46,789 nucleotides of DNA from Pontibacterium granulatum (GCF_029961155.1 NZ_JASBRH010000033.1:1-46789); one strand, 5' to 3'. Positions 34,301-42,774 are shown, numbered from the stretch's first letter. Numbers and translations: made by a program. The notes: generated by a model from the letters alone, not told the origin.

Positions 34301-35403
34301 AGCCCGCTCATCTGGTCTTTAACGGTGAGCCCCTGACCATCAAAGTCCAGCCAGAACTGGCGCTTAAGGCTAAGATCGCTGGGGGGCGGCGAGGCATCTC
34401 CGCGATAGCGTTCTTCGAGTTTGAATATGTCTTCAGGGGTGATCAGATAGGTTGGCAGGGCTTGCCAGGCGGCCGGTGCTTCGACCTGTTTGGGATCAGT
34501 CAGGCGGGGCCCTTGTATCTCGACACCGCGTAGGTGGCGTTGATGCTGAAACGCCCAGACTTCCTGCTCCGGCCAGTTTTCATCTTGGCGTTCCATAGCC
34601 AATGTGGATACGGGATGGTTGAAGCGTGCCTTGAGGCGCACAATCCAGTTGCCGGGGCGGAGTTGAATACGCAATCGGCCATCTGGCTCTATGCGGGCAG
34701 GAAGAGGAGACCGCAACCACAATGGCGTTGAATCGGCCAGTAACAGACGTCCGAGCAGGACCTCACGCTCGTGCCCAGAAACGGTTAGTTGCAGTTCTGT
34801 CTCGACTGTCAGAGGCAGAGCGTCCACCAGCTTACGGTAGACTCGGGCATTGAGGGTATCGATCACTTCCGTCGTCGCGGTCTCCTGTTTACCCAGCCAG
34901 AGGCGTCCGTTTTCAAACACCGGGCTGGAGACCTGCTTTCCGTCTACACGCAATGACAGCAGCCCGGTGTCCGTCGGAATCGGGAGGAAGCGTGGTGGTT
35001 CTCGCCACCGTAAATGGCCTCGGAGTTCGTATTGTCCTGGATCTAACAACACCGAGGGAACGCCGTTGTGTTCAGTAACTTTTAACGGGGAGCCGTTGGC
35101 GCTCACGTCGGTCGGCCAGAGGGTAGTGCTGCCGGGGAGAGTGATCCAGCTTTCTGCATAGAGAGTCCACTGCTGGATGAATTGCGCTTGTGTGTTGTCG
35201 GTGGTGACCTCCAGACGACTGGGCCAAGCGCAGCGCTTCTGGTCGAATCGGTTATAGAGGAAGGGGCAGGCGAAGGACAGGTGCTCCCTCATTACCCAAT
35301 CTTTCCAAGGTCTGAGAGGCTCGGGGACATTGAATTCCGCCATTGTCAGGTGGCTGAGGCTGAGCATTAGACAGCCCAGAAGAAGCAGAACCCGCTGTTG
35401 CAT
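31327..35403 (-). CDS. Very large exported/membrane protein of unknown function
   Basis: 1358 residues. It starts at ATG 35403 with GAGGAA upstream; the frame extends to 35454 but without a ribosome site. A signal peptide (VLLLLGCLMLSLSHLTMA) is followed by a beta-rich periplasmic part of about 440 residues, then about four helices (from WTLWDLFLCLLIAGAMA to SVDQIRKG). A second periplasmic part of about 420 residues comes after a helix near WRFTTVALLALWLFSLL and an internal signal-like stretch ending ASPQAEAS. Four C-terminal helices finish the protein. The two periplasmic parts resemble each other: both open with a cysteine pair, then W-x-...-G-x-P...-LPEG/DPGQY. I do not know the family. 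Confidence 0.75.
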   Translation of the reverse strand: MQQRVLLLLGCLMLSLSHLTMAEFNVPEPLRPWKDWVMREHLSFACPFLYNRFDQKRCAWPSRLEVTTDNTQAQFIQQWTLYAESWITLPGSTTLWPTDVSANGSPLKVTEHNGVPSVLLDPGQYELRGHLRWREPPRFLPIPTDTGLLSLRVDGKQVSSPVFENGRLWLGKQETATTEVIDTLNARVYRKLVDALPLTVETELQLTVSGHEREVLLGRLLLADSTPLWLRSPLPARIEPDGRLRIQLRPGNWIVRLKARFNHPVSTLAMERQDENWPEQEVWAFQHQRHLRGVEIQGPRLTDPKQVEAPAAWQALPTYLITPEDIFKLEERYRGDASPPPSDLSLKRQFWLDFDGQGLTVKDQMSGLIHRTDRFRMVPTYTLGRASLNGIPQLITVLPDEEPGLEVSPGSLSLETLSRVELPFSVTSSSLPVVGWNQHVNQASGTLNLPPGWRLLHASGVDQVSLSWLSRWTLWDLFLCLLIAGAMARITRLHWGVLAGITLALTYHEPFAPVGLWLNLILVIGLLRVIPTGKMKKLLRGYQLVSILALLMVGINFSVDQIRKGIYPQLELTQAIHRPFSYEPRTREVADALSREESVLRTPTGEAPLLMQQHKVTKSLELDPAGRIQTGPGEPKWQWHRVGLSWSGPVTQSQTMQLYVISPFMTRLWRFTTVALLALWLFSLLRQSGWKQHHPASCESATGALSAIALTIALGVASPQAEASFPPAQLLEQLENRLTRPPTCVPDCAAIQRMHIQVNGQQIQIRLAVDALEQIEIPLPHGRNTWAASAVTLDGQPSPVLGRNHQGQLSVMLPEGNHQITLLGTLADDTATVQFPLKPRNVTLNAPGWQVAGLVDTAVPGDSLQLERKVKTTQDTAQERLLPDSAPPFVTVVRTLQLGLEWEVVTEVRRVAPRRGTINLNLPLLPNESVLSEDQRVERGEAIVTMSPDQSLVSWRSSLPVTELITLTAPGIDHWIEHWRLKAAPIWHIQSTGINPIKQDAQTVDPRPEWRPSPGDQLQLAITRPEAVAGASQTLEHVALAHRPGARMSESTLSLQIRASHGGEYAVTLPDNAQVHEIEIDGQPQIIQSEQRPLKLPLHPGLQYIQISWRQSLDDSLLMKTPQLHLSTPANNIDLTLLLPHDRWPLLLGGPAIGPAMLYWSILIVIILIALALGWSVRHFRLDIPVRAYQWILLGLGVSTVTAVGGLLIAVWFFAFERRQKLSAQLPRWQYNLTQLALLTLSIAALGCLLATIPFSLLATPDMKVLGNFSNNFLFNWYQDISSETLPQGWVFSLPIWVYRLTMLAWSLWLVFAMLRWLRWGWQRFSHGLLWKKQLKVATASTDPWGETKPREKPTSEK

Positions 35404-35718
35404 GTCAGTTCCTCGCGATGCACGCCTAAAGGTCGGCGCAGTCAGAAAAAGCATAGCATCGAAAGTGGGTCCCGGAGGGCACTCTGCTGGGAGAAGGTCA
35501 TTTCCAGGCGTAGGCTAGGAAAGGTTATTCACCGCATGCCTTCAACGTGTCTTGCGGCAGATCGTTCCCCCGATAGCGCGTTCTATTAGCAGAACCTTGT
35601 CAGGCTCAGGTCAATTTTCCCCTTCATCACGCAAAACAAGACCGGCATGTTGCCTGTATAGCGCCAAGACCTTTAATGGACAGTTCCACAATCCATTGAA
35701 GGTCTGATGAGTCTCCCG
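35404..35718. other. Gap between the large membrane protein gene and the response regulator gene
   Basis: This 315-base stretch carries the promoter and leader of the large membrane protein (ribosome site GAGGAA just right of 35403) and the 3' hairpin of the response regulator (35668-35704). I see no gene in it. Confidence 0.45.
35668..35704 (-). terminator. Hairpin downstream of the response regulator
   Basis: GACCTTTAATGG and CCATTGAAGGTC pair over 12 bases with one mismatch, 15 bases after the regulator stop. T-runs are weak, so termination efficiency is uncertain. Confidence 0.55.
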
Positions 35719-36447
35719 TTAACGATTCTTTCCTTCGCTATCTATCCACTCAACAGGCGTACAAAGCATATAACCCGCACCATACACTGTTTTGATAATC
35801 CGTGGGTCTTTGGGATCGGCTTCCAGCTTTTTACGCAGGCGGGACATGCGTGAATCAATGCTGCGGTCGTAAGGGATGGCTTGCTCTCCCAACAGGCGAT
35901 CGCGGGAGAGGATCTGTTGTGGCGCGCGGAGTAGGGTGCCAAGCAGGTCGGCTTCGGCAGTACTCAGCGTCAGCTCCTCGCCAGAGTCTCGTTTCAGGGT
36001 CAGAGTGGATGGGTTAAAGATCCAGTCGGCAAAGCGGGCTTTCTTTACTGTGCATGACTGAGCTGGGCCCTCGTCCTTGTTGATCCGCCGCAGCAGGCTG
36101 TGCACACGTGCAACCAGTTCCCGGGGTTCGAACGGCTTGGTGATGTAATCGTCGGCGCCCAGCTCCAGCCCCAAAACCCGGTCCGGCAGGCTGCCGCGCC
36201 CAGACAGGATCAGAACACCGATATTGGCGCTGTCACATAGCTCTTTTACCAGCGCCAATCCATCCATATCGGGTAAGCCCAGGTCAACGATGCAGAGCTT
36301 TGGGGTTTGGCGTTTGATTGCCTGCAGTGCCTGTGCGCCGGTGTGAAACGCCCGCATATCAAAGCCGTAGTAGTCCAGCTCGGTGCAGACCAGATCGCAG
36401 ATGTCTTTTTCATCATCTATTACATAGATCAGGTCACTTCTGTTCAT
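35719..36447 (-). CDS. OmpR-family response regulator
   Basis: A 242-residue regulator. The receiver domain spans about 4-118: acidic pair DDEKD, phosphate acceptor in CIVDLGLPDMDG, signalling residues in LILSGRG and the conserved lysine in DYITKPFEPREL. A winged-helix DNA-binding domain spans about 140-235, ending in IKTVYGAGYMLC. I prefer the ATG at 36447, eight bases after AAGGA; the ATG at 36453 is too close to it. It lies about 30 bases after the hybrid kinase gene in the same direction and is its natural partner. Confidence 0.93.
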   Translation of the reverse strand: MNRSDLIYVIDDEKDICDLVCTELDYYGFDMRAFHTGAQALQAIKRQTPKLCIVDLGLPDMDGLALVKELCDSANIGVLILSGRGSLPDRVLGLELGADDYITKPFEPRELVARVHSLLRRINKDEGPAQSCTVKKARFADWIFNPSTLTLKRDSGEELTLSTAEADLLGTLLRAPQQILSRDRLLGEQAIPYDRSIDSRMSRLRKKLEADPKDPRIIKTVYGAGYMLCTPVEWIDSEGKNR

Positions 36448-36479
36448 GCCCATTGTCCTTAACGTTGATTGTTCTTGTT

Positions 36480-39275
36480 TTATCTGTTGGCGCTTTGAGG
36501 TCGTTTGGCGGCACTAATGGCCGCGGCCAGGGTATCACCCTCAAAGGGCTTAGGGAGAATCTCCCATGTTTGGTGTGTACTCTCCGGCTGCTGATAAACC
36601 GCGTTTCCGCTGATCAACACGATGGTGCTGTTACTGTTCTGTTCACGCATCAGCTCTGCCAGGCCAAATCCATTCAGCCGTCCGGGCATGTCGATATCAC
36701 TGACCAATCCCTCAATCTCCGGCAGCGACCGGATTAGCTGTTCCGCCTCGTCTGCATCACCGGCTTCCAACACCGTAAAACCCAACGTGATCAATTGATC
36801 ACGGACCACTGCACGTACATCCCGATCATCCTCCACTAATAGCATAAGCTGATTTGTGAAATCCTGATGAGTTGGCGCGGGCACGTTTTGGGGGTGATGT
36901 GGCTGAAGGTCCACGTCGGTTAACGGCAACAGCAGAGAGACGCAGGCGCCACCTGCCGGGCGATTCACAATAGTAATGAAGCCACGGGATTGCTTGATAA
37001 AACCGTACACCATACTGAGGCCCAGGCCGGAGCCTTTGCCCGCTCCTTTGGTGGTGAAGAAGGGTTCACAGGCCTGGGCCAGCGCCTCATCTGGAAACCC
37101 ACAGCCGGTGTCGCTGACCCGTATCTCAACGTAGTCGCCTCTTGGCACGGGTTCATCATATTCAAGAGGTCGGTCGACACGGAGGTTGCGCACCCGAAGT
37201 TCAATCTCGCCGCCCTCGGGCATCGCATCCCGGGCATTGAGGGCCAGGTTGACCAGCGCGTTTTCCAGCTGGCCGGGATCGACAAACAGCGCAGCGTCGG
37301 ACTCAATCTCCTGGATCACCAGGATGTTGCCGGGCAGGGAGCTGGTGACCAGTTCGACGGTGTCCTCAATCAATGACTTTACGTCAACAGCTGTGGGTGC
37401 CAGGGCCTGACGCCTGGAGAAAGCCAGTAGACGGGCAGTGATATCGGCGCCGCGACGGGAGGCCCGGATAGCCGGGGTGAGGTATTTTTGCAGACCTTGG
37501 GTCTCAATAAAGCGATCACTTGCTGCCAAAAGGTTACCCTGAATAACCGACAGCAGGTTGTTGAAATCGTGGGCCAGACCACCGGCCAGTTGCCCTGCGG
37601 CGTTCATCCGCTGGGCTTCAGTCAGGCGGCGTTCCGCCTCTTTTTCCGCGGTAATGTCTAGGGAGAGGTTGAGCAGGCCGATGATCTCGCCGTTGCTGTT
37701 GATATCCGGTAGCAGGATCCGCTTGGTGATCATCTCCTGACCGTCACGATTGAAACTGTACTCGAAGGCAACCTCTTCGCCAGCCAGGCATTGTTCGATC
37801 TGTGGTTTGATGGTGTCCATCATCTCTGGATCGATCACCGCATCAATTGAACGGCCTACGATGCTTTGTTTATCACCGCCGAACAGATCGGCGTAGCCCT
37901 GATTGACGAAGAGGTAGCGTAGATCTGCATCCAGGTACGCGATCTGTGCGGGTAGGGCGTCCAGGATCAGGCGCTGACGCTCCTCCAGCAAAGCGAGTTC
38001 CTGGGTGCGCTCCTGCACCTTGCTGTCCAGGGTCTGAATATTGGTGCGCAGTCGGTGCACCATGCTGTCAAAGGTCTGCGCCAGCATGCCCAGTTCATCG
38101 TCACGCTGGATTCCGCTGCGTGCGGTCAGGTCGCCCCCGCGAACCCGCTCGGCCGTGAGGGCCAGCTGCTTGATGGGTTGCACGATGCGGTGGATAAAAA
38201 ACACCGCCAAGCCCATCGCCAGCAAGATAGAGATCAGGGCGATAGTGAGGATACGTTGGCTGAGCTGGACCGAGCTGTGACGTAGTTCATCCACATAGAC
38301 TGACGAACAGATATACCAACCGAACCCCTCCATCGAACGCACCAGGGAGATTTTGTCGTAAACGTAGTTACCTGGGTCGGATGGGCTATCCCATTTGTAG
38401 TGCAACTCCTTGCCCGTATCCGCAATGTCGATCAGCTCCTCGATGATCGGGCGGCCGGAAGAGGGATTGATCAGGGTAAGGGCACTGGTTTGATCGATGT
38501 TGGGGTTGGGGTGGGCCAGCAAGTGCCCTTTATTGTCGAAGATATACAGGTAGCCGGTTTTTGCCACCCGGATCTCACTGAGCGCTTCACGTACCTCCTG
38601 AATCGCCGCTTGCTTACGGGCCTGGACCTCCGCTTCCAGGTCATCCAGATAGAGCCCACTACCGATCACAAATCCCCATTGCGGGAAGTTCTTCACGTAA
38701 GAGAGTTTGTCGATGGCCGGGCCTTCACTCAGGCGCTGCCATTTGTATTGATAAAACCCTTCGCCCTCTTTTACCGCCGCGTCGATCACCTGTCGGATGA
38801 GGTGGCTTTGGTCACGGTTGTCGGTTTTTGAAATCTCAAAGCCCTGGAAGCGTGGGTCGGGATGGGAGAGCAGGGTCGCGTCATGGTCGGCCACCCAGAT
38901 ATAGCCGTCGTTGCCGTATGTGACGTTGCGCAGGTTGGCGAATAGTCGTGTGCGCACCTGTTCGGCACTGAGGTTGTCGCGTTCAGCTTGCGCGAAGGTA
39001 TTGGCGATCTGGGCTTCGGTGAGTTCCACCACCGCCTTAAGACGCTGCTTATGGGCATCCAACGCCTGCGCACGAAAGCTCTCCAGATTGGAGTACATCT
39101 TGTTCGCGAGCTGAAAGACATTGTTCAGTGCCAGTCGTGCAGAGTTGCGCTCAATCTCGTACACCTCTTTCTGGATCATGGGCACGGAGTAAACGTATAC
39201 GGCGATAAACATCACCGCGATGATCATCAGGATCACCCAGAAGAAGCGCCGTACCAGCTTTGTGCCTGACATCAT
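36480..39275 (-). CDS. Hybrid sensor histidine kinase with Cache sensor, HAMP, PAS and receiver
   Basis: 931 residues. TM1 (VILMIIAVMFIAVYVYSV) is followed by a periplasmic part of about 300 residues with two Cache-type modules (repeats of YIWVADHDATLLSHPDPRF and YLYIFDNKGHLLAHPNPNI). TM2 lies near 340-362, then HAMP and PAS (LPAQIAYLDADLRYLFVNQG). HisKA follows with the phospho-accepting histidine in GGLAHDFNNLL, then HATPase (NALVNLALNARDAMPEGG, DTGCGFPDE, GSGLGLSMVYG). The C-terminal receiver carries LVEDDRDV and the acceptor in LVSDIDMPG. Cache modules usually bind small organic acids or amino acids. It diverges from a binding protein and acyl-CoA ligase, which are likely targets. No good ribosome site is visible at MM. 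Confidence 0.93.
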   Translation of the reverse strand: MMSGTKLVRRFFWVILMIIAVMFIAVYVYSVPMIQKEVYEIERNSARLALNNVFQLANKMYSNLESFRAQALDAHKQRLKAVVELTEAQIANTFAQAERDNLSAEQVRTRLFANLRNVTYGNDGYIWVADHDATLLSHPDPRFQGFEISKTDNRDQSHLIRQVIDAAVKEGEGFYQYKWQRLSEGPAIDKLSYVKNFPQWGFVIGSGLYLDDLEAEVQARKQAAIQEVREALSEIRVAKTGYLYIFDNKGHLLAHPNPNIDQTSALTLINPSSGRPIIEELIDIADTGKELHYKWDSPSDPGNYVYDKISLVRSMEGFGWYICSSVYVDELRHSSVQLSQRILTIALISILLAMGLAVFFIHRIVQPIKQLALTAERVRGGDLTARSGIQRDDELGMLAQTFDSMVHRLRTNIQTLDSKVQERTQELALLEERQRLILDALPAQIAYLDADLRYLFVNQGYADLFGGDKQSIVGRSIDAVIDPEMMDTIKPQIEQCLAGEEVAFEYSFNRDGQEMITKRILLPDINSNGEIIGLLNLSLDITAEKEAERRLTEAQRMNAAGQLAGGLAHDFNNLLSVIQGNLLAASDRFIETQGLQKYLTPAIRASRRGADITARLLAFSRRQALAPTAVDVKSLIEDTVELVTSSLPGNILVIQEIESDAALFVDPGQLENALVNLALNARDAMPEGGEIELRVRNLRVDRPLEYDEPVPRGDYVEIRVSDTGCGFPDEALAQACEPFFTTKGAGKGSGLGLSMVYGFIKQSRGFITIVNRPAGGACVSLLLPLTDVDLQPHHPQNVPAPTHQDFTNQLMLLVEDDRDVRAVVRDQLITLGFTVLEAGDADEAEQLIRSLPEIEGLVSDIDMPGRLNGFGLAELMREQNSNSTIVLISGNAVYQQPESTHQTWEILPKPFEGDTLAAAISAAKRPQSANR

Positions 39276-39442
39276 CGAACATAAAACCTGTCTGCCATTT
39301 CCGTTCAGTCTACTGCCAATCCTGGCCGAATTCTGCCTGTGCGCACATTTCGGTGCATTTGTGGCAAACCGTTGCCAGATTCCTGCTGTTGAATGGAGTT
39401 GTCATGCAACAAATAACAATAAAAAACGTTCCAGGAGAACAG
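39276..39442. promoter_or_regulatory. Divergent promoter region: kinase / binding protein
   Basis: 167 bases between the kinase start and the binding-protein start. They include AGGAG at 39433-39437 for the latter. Divergence suggests that the two-component system controls this promoter, but I see no clear direct-repeat OmpR-type site. Confidence 0.4.
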
Positions 39443-40651
39443 ATGATGAAAACGATGAAGTCTTCACTGCTGACCGCCGTTATCGCCAGCGCAATGACAT
39501 TCTCAACCGCGCAGGCGCAGGGTATCTCAGATAACAAGGTGAAGATTGGCGTGCTTGGCGACATGGGCGGTGTATACGCCGATGTCTGTGGGCCGGGTTG
39601 TGTTACCGCTGCCCAGATGGCTGTCGAGGATTTTGGCGGTACGGTGTTGGGCAAACCGATCGAGGTGATCAGTGCCGACGACCAGAACAAACCGGATATC
39701 GGCTCAGCCAAAGTAAGGGAGTGGATTGAAAGCCAGCAGGTGGATGCCGTGACCGGGCTGGTGGCATCCTCCGTGACCGGTGCGGTAACCAAGGTACTCA
39801 CCGATGCCAAGAAGATCGCCCTGATCTCCGGCTCCGCGTCCCATGCCTTTACCACCAAGGCGTGCAGTCCGTACAACGCCCACTGGACCTACAACGTGGT
39901 GGCACTGGCACAGGGTACGGTGAAACCGATGGTAAAGGCCGGTAAGAAAAACTGGTTCTTTATCACCGCCGATTATGCCTTCGGCCATGCACTGGAGAAG
40001 GTGGCAACCGGGGTAATCAACAAGAACGGCGGTGAAGTGGTGGGTTCCGTGCGGGTTCCGCTGGGCACCACCGATTTCTCCTCCTACGTGTTGCAGGCCC
40101 AGTCCTCGGGTGCAGACGTAGTTGCGCTGGCCAATGCCGGTGCTGACTTTGTGAACTCCCTCAAGACCGCTTCTGAATTTGGCCTTACTGAGATGATGGA
40201 TGTGGCGGGATTGCTGGCCTTTACCCAGAACGCTAAAGCACTGGATCCGGCTATTGCCGGTGGCATGAAACTGACCACCGGATTCTATTGGGATCTGGAC
40301 GACGACAGCCGCCAGTGGTCCGCACGCTTCAAGGAACGTCACGGCGGTATCCCATCCATGGCCCACGCCGGTGTGTACTCCGCCACCATGCACTACCTCA
40401 ACAGCATCAAAGCCACCGGTACCGATAATGCCGATGTGGTGATGCGCGAGATGAAAAACACGCCACCGAACGATTTCTTCGCCCGCAACGCCACCCTGCG
40501 TAACGACGGCCGTATGGTGCACGACATGTACCAGGTACGAATCAAAAAAGCCGACGAGCGCAAAAACGACGACGATATCTTTGCCATTGAGCAGGTGATC
40601 CCGGGCGATCAGGCCTACGGTGCCATGCTGGCGCAGTGCAACTTTAAGTAG
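39443..40651 (+). CDS. Branched-chain-amino-acid-type (LivJ-like) periplasmic binding protein
   Basis: A 402-residue precursor starting at one of two adjacent ATGs behind AGGAG. The signal peptide ends at STAQAQG. The mature part has the type I periplasmic-binding fold: VKIGVLGDMGGVYADVCGPG at the ligand cleft, GKPIEVISADDQNKPDIG, DAVTGLVASSVTGAV and WFFITADYAFGHALEKV. Homologues bind amino acids, amides or aromatic acids. No LivHMGF permease or ATPase genes are nearby. Its neighbours are a Cache-type sensor kinase and an acyl-CoA ligase, so the ligand may be a carboxylic acid that the ligase later activates. That is inference. Confidence 0.92.
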   Translation: MMKTMKSSLLTAVIASAMTFSTAQAQGISDNKVKIGVLGDMGGVYADVCGPGCVTAAQMAVEDFGGTVLGKPIEVISADDQNKPDIGSAKVREWIESQQVDAVTGLVASSVTGAVTKVLTDAKKIALISGSASHAFTTKACSPYNAHWTYNVVALAQGTVKPMVKAGKKNWFFITADYAFGHALEKVATGVINKNGGEVVGSVRVPLGTTDFSSYVLQAQSSGADVVALANAGADFVNSLKTASEFGLTEMMDVAGLLAFTQNAKALDPAIAGGMKLTTGFYWDLDDDSRQWSARFKERHGGIPSMAHAGVYSATMHYLNSIKATGTDNADVVMREMKNTPPNDFFARNATLRNDGRMVHDMYQVRIKKADERKNDDDIFAIEQVIPGDQAYGAMLAQCNFK

Positions 40652-40659
40652 CTTCCAAA

Positions 40660-40737
40660 CGTAGGTTGGTCTGAGCAGAGCGAAGCCCAACAGCTTAGAA
40701 CCGATGTTGGGCTTCACGATGTGAAGACCAACCTACG
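40660..40737. repeat. Long palindromic repeat unit (GTAGGTTGG type), copy 1
   Basis: CGTAGGTTGGTCT (40660-40672) pairs perfectly with AGACCAACCTACG at the other end. An inner stem GAAGCCCAAC/GTTGGGCTTC sits between them. A degenerate copy lies at 45601-45690. This is a REP or MITE-like dispersed repeat placed right after a stop codon, where it could also act as transcript end or stabiliser. Confidence 0.75.
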
Positions 40738-40786
40738 TCGATGTGCACCTGAAAAATAATAAACAGACACCGAAAGGTAGAAGACG

Positions 40787-42424
40787 ATGAAAACCAAAAT
40801 CCTCGCACCAACCGATAGCGCTTATCAGTATCCCCTGTTGATCAAAAGCCTGCTGCTGTCTGGACAGCGTTACGAACCGGGCCGTGAAATTGTTTACGGC
40901 GACAACATCCGCTACGACTACCGCACCCTCAACCAGCGTATCCGCAAGCTGGCCAACGTACTGACCAACGCCGGGATCGGTGCCGGTGATACTGTGGCAG
41001 TGATGGACTGGGACAGCCACCGTTATCTGGAAGCCTACTTTGCCGTACCGATGATTGGTGCGGTGCTGCACCATGTGAATATCCGCCTCAGCCCGGATCA
41101 GATCGCCTACACCATGAATCACGCCGAGGATGACCTGGTGCTGGTGCATGATGACTTCCTGGCAATTGCCGAAACCCTGGTGGATCAGATCCCGAGTGTG
41201 CGCGGTTACATCCAGCTGTCTGATGATGGCAAGCCGCTCTCGACCTCTCTGAACAGCCTTGGCGAATACGAAAGCCTTATCGCGGATGCCGATGATCAGT
41301 ACGAATTCCCTGACTTTGATGAGAACTCGGTTGCCACCACGTTCTACACCACCGGTACCACCGGCAATCCTAAAGGGGTGTATTTCAGCCACCGTCAGCT
41401 GGTGCTGCACACGCTGAATATGGCGACCACACTGGGCGCCTACGAGGGCCTGCCGCTGCTGCGATCTGACGATGTCTATATGCCGATGACGCCGATGTTC
41501 CATGTGCACGCCTGGGGTGTACCGTATGTGGCAACCATGATGGGTGTAAAACAGGTTTATCCGGGCCGTTACGAACCGAACAAACTGGTGCGCCTGTTCC
41601 GCGATGAGAGCGTGACCTTCTCGCATGGTGTGCCTGCCGTGTTGCAGATGATCCTGGGTTGCGACGAAGCCAAAGACACCGATCTGAGCGGCTGGAAACT
41701 GCTCACCGGTGGCAGCGCGCCAACCTTGGGCTTGGCACGTGAGATGGCCGAACGCGGCATCCTGTTCCATACCGCCTACGGCATGTCCGAAACCTGTCCG
41801 CTGCTGACCGCCACCTACCTGCACAGCAACGAGCGGGATGTAGCGATGAGCGATCAGATGCCCCAGCGCATCAAGACTGGGATGCCGTGTGGCATGGTCG
41901 ATCTGCGTATCGTTGATCCGGAGGGTAACGACGTACCCCACGACGGTGAAGCGATGGGGGAGGTGGTCGTGCGTGCACCCTGGCTGACCCAGGGGTACGC
42001 CAAAGAGCCGGAAAAAAGCGAGGAGCTGTGGGCCAATGGCTGGTTGCATACCGGCGATGTGGGCTCGATTGATGAAGCGGGTGTGCTGCAGATCAAAGAC
42101 CGCATCAAGGACGTGATCAAAACAGGCGGGGAGTGGATCTCCTCGCTGGAGCTGGAGAGTCTGATCAGTCAGCACGAGGCTGTTGGCGAAGTGGCCGTGG
42201 TGGGTGTTCCGGACGAGAAATGGGATGAACGACCATTGGCGCTGGTGGTTCCGGTGGCCGGCGCTGAACTCTGTGCAACGGTGTTGCAGGAACACCTGAA
42301 GCAGTATGTGGAAAGCGGCCGCATCAACAAGTGGGCGATCCCACAGGAGATCAACGTTGTCACTGAAATCCCGAAAACCAGCGTCGGTAAGATCAACAAG
42401 AAACTGATTCGTGAGCAGGTTTAA
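40787..42424 (+). CDS. AlkK-like acyl-CoA ligase
   Basis: A 545-residue adenylating enzyme, the size of the Pseudomonas AlkK medium-chain ligase (about 546). Motifs: TTFYTTGTTGNPKGVYFSH (P-loop, about 183-198), MTPMFHVHAWGVPY, GMSETCPLLT, LHTGDVGSIDEAGVL and the A8/A10 region IKTGGEWISSLELESL ... KTSVGKINKKLI. It activates a carboxylic acid to acyl-AMP, then the CoA thioester. Chain length cannot be read off; medium-chain or branched acids are plausible. It follows the binding-protein gene after 135 bases that contain a long palindromic repeat, so the two may still share a transcript. A 605-codon antisense frame is a shadow. Confidence 0.92.
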   Translation: MKTKILAPTDSAYQYPLLIKSLLLSGQRYEPGREIVYGDNIRYDYRTLNQRIRKLANVLTNAGIGAGDTVAVMDWDSHRYLEAYFAVPMIGAVLHHVNIRLSPDQIAYTMNHAEDDLVLVHDDFLAIAETLVDQIPSVRGYIQLSDDGKPLSTSLNSLGEYESLIADADDQYEFPDFDENSVATTFYTTGTTGNPKGVYFSHRQLVLHTLNMATTLGAYEGLPLLRSDDVYMPMTPMFHVHAWGVPYVATMMGVKQVYPGRYEPNKLVRLFRDESVTFSHGVPAVLQMILGCDEAKDTDLSGWKLLTGGSAPTLGLAREMAERGILFHTAYGMSETCPLLTATYLHSNERDVAMSDQMPQRIKTGMPCGMVDLRIVDPEGNDVPHDGEAMGEVVVRAPWLTQGYAKEPEKSEELWANGWLHTGDVGSIDEAGVLQIKDRIKDVIKTGGEWISSLELESLISQHEAVGEVAVVGVPDEKWDERPLALVVPVAGAELCATVLQEHLKQYVESGRINKWAIPQEINVVTEIPKTSVGKINKKLIREQV

Positions 42425-42496
42425 CCAACCGTTCGCCTCCGGTGTAAAACAAACTTTGTGTCCCTCAATAATCTTCTGATATCGATTATCGATCTT

Positions 42497-42530
42497 GGCC
42501 GGTGCATGGTGCGATGTACCGGTCTTTTTT
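42497..42530 (+). terminator. Rho-independent terminator after the acyl-CoA ligase
   Basis: GGCCGGTGCAT pairs with ATGTACCGGTC (two G-U or mismatched positions) around GGTGCG and is followed by TTTTTT. It lies 73 bases after the stop. Confidence 0.85.
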
Positions 42531-42718
42531 AGCTTTACTCTCCTGCACACACCTCAATGCCCTGTCCGAAATTATCAACTTAATGGCTTGATCGGTAATA
42601 GCTTCGCAGGTCAGAAACTAGCCAGAATAGTCCGTTAGACGTTTGTCTAGGTGGCGAGTTTTGACTGCTTTGAATTCAAAGCGGCCTACGCCACATATCT
42701 CCGACGTACCCAAGGGGC

Positions 42719-42743
42719 GCCAGGTAAGCCAGGCTTACCTGGC
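42719..42743 (+). promoter_or_regulatory. Perfect hairpin in the chemoreceptor leader
   Basis: GCCAGGTAAGC and GCTTACCTGGC pair perfectly around CAG. The hairpin ends 31 bases before the ATG and about 19 before the CAGGA ribosome site. It is followed by an A-rich run, so it is not a terminator for the plus strand. It may be an operator palindrome or an mRNA stability element. Confidence 0.5.
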
Positions 42744-42774
42744 CACTAAAAAAATAATAAATCAGGACTGAAGT

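Larger units (their letters stand above)
42425..42774. other. 350-base gap: terminator and chemoreceptor leader
   Basis: No gene is visible. The left part holds the terminator of the acyl-CoA ligase (42497-42530). The right part is the leader of the chemoreceptor gene and contains a perfect 11-pair hairpin (42719-42743). Confidence 0.55.

Noticed and set aside
39704-40717. 337-codon antisense frame across the binding protein
   Set aside because: Shadow frame; no ribosome site and no protein-like pattern.
40733-42550. 605-codon antisense open frame across the acyl-CoA ligase
   Set aside because: It mirrors the full ligase gene, has no signal or family pattern, and arises from codon bias of the opposite strand.
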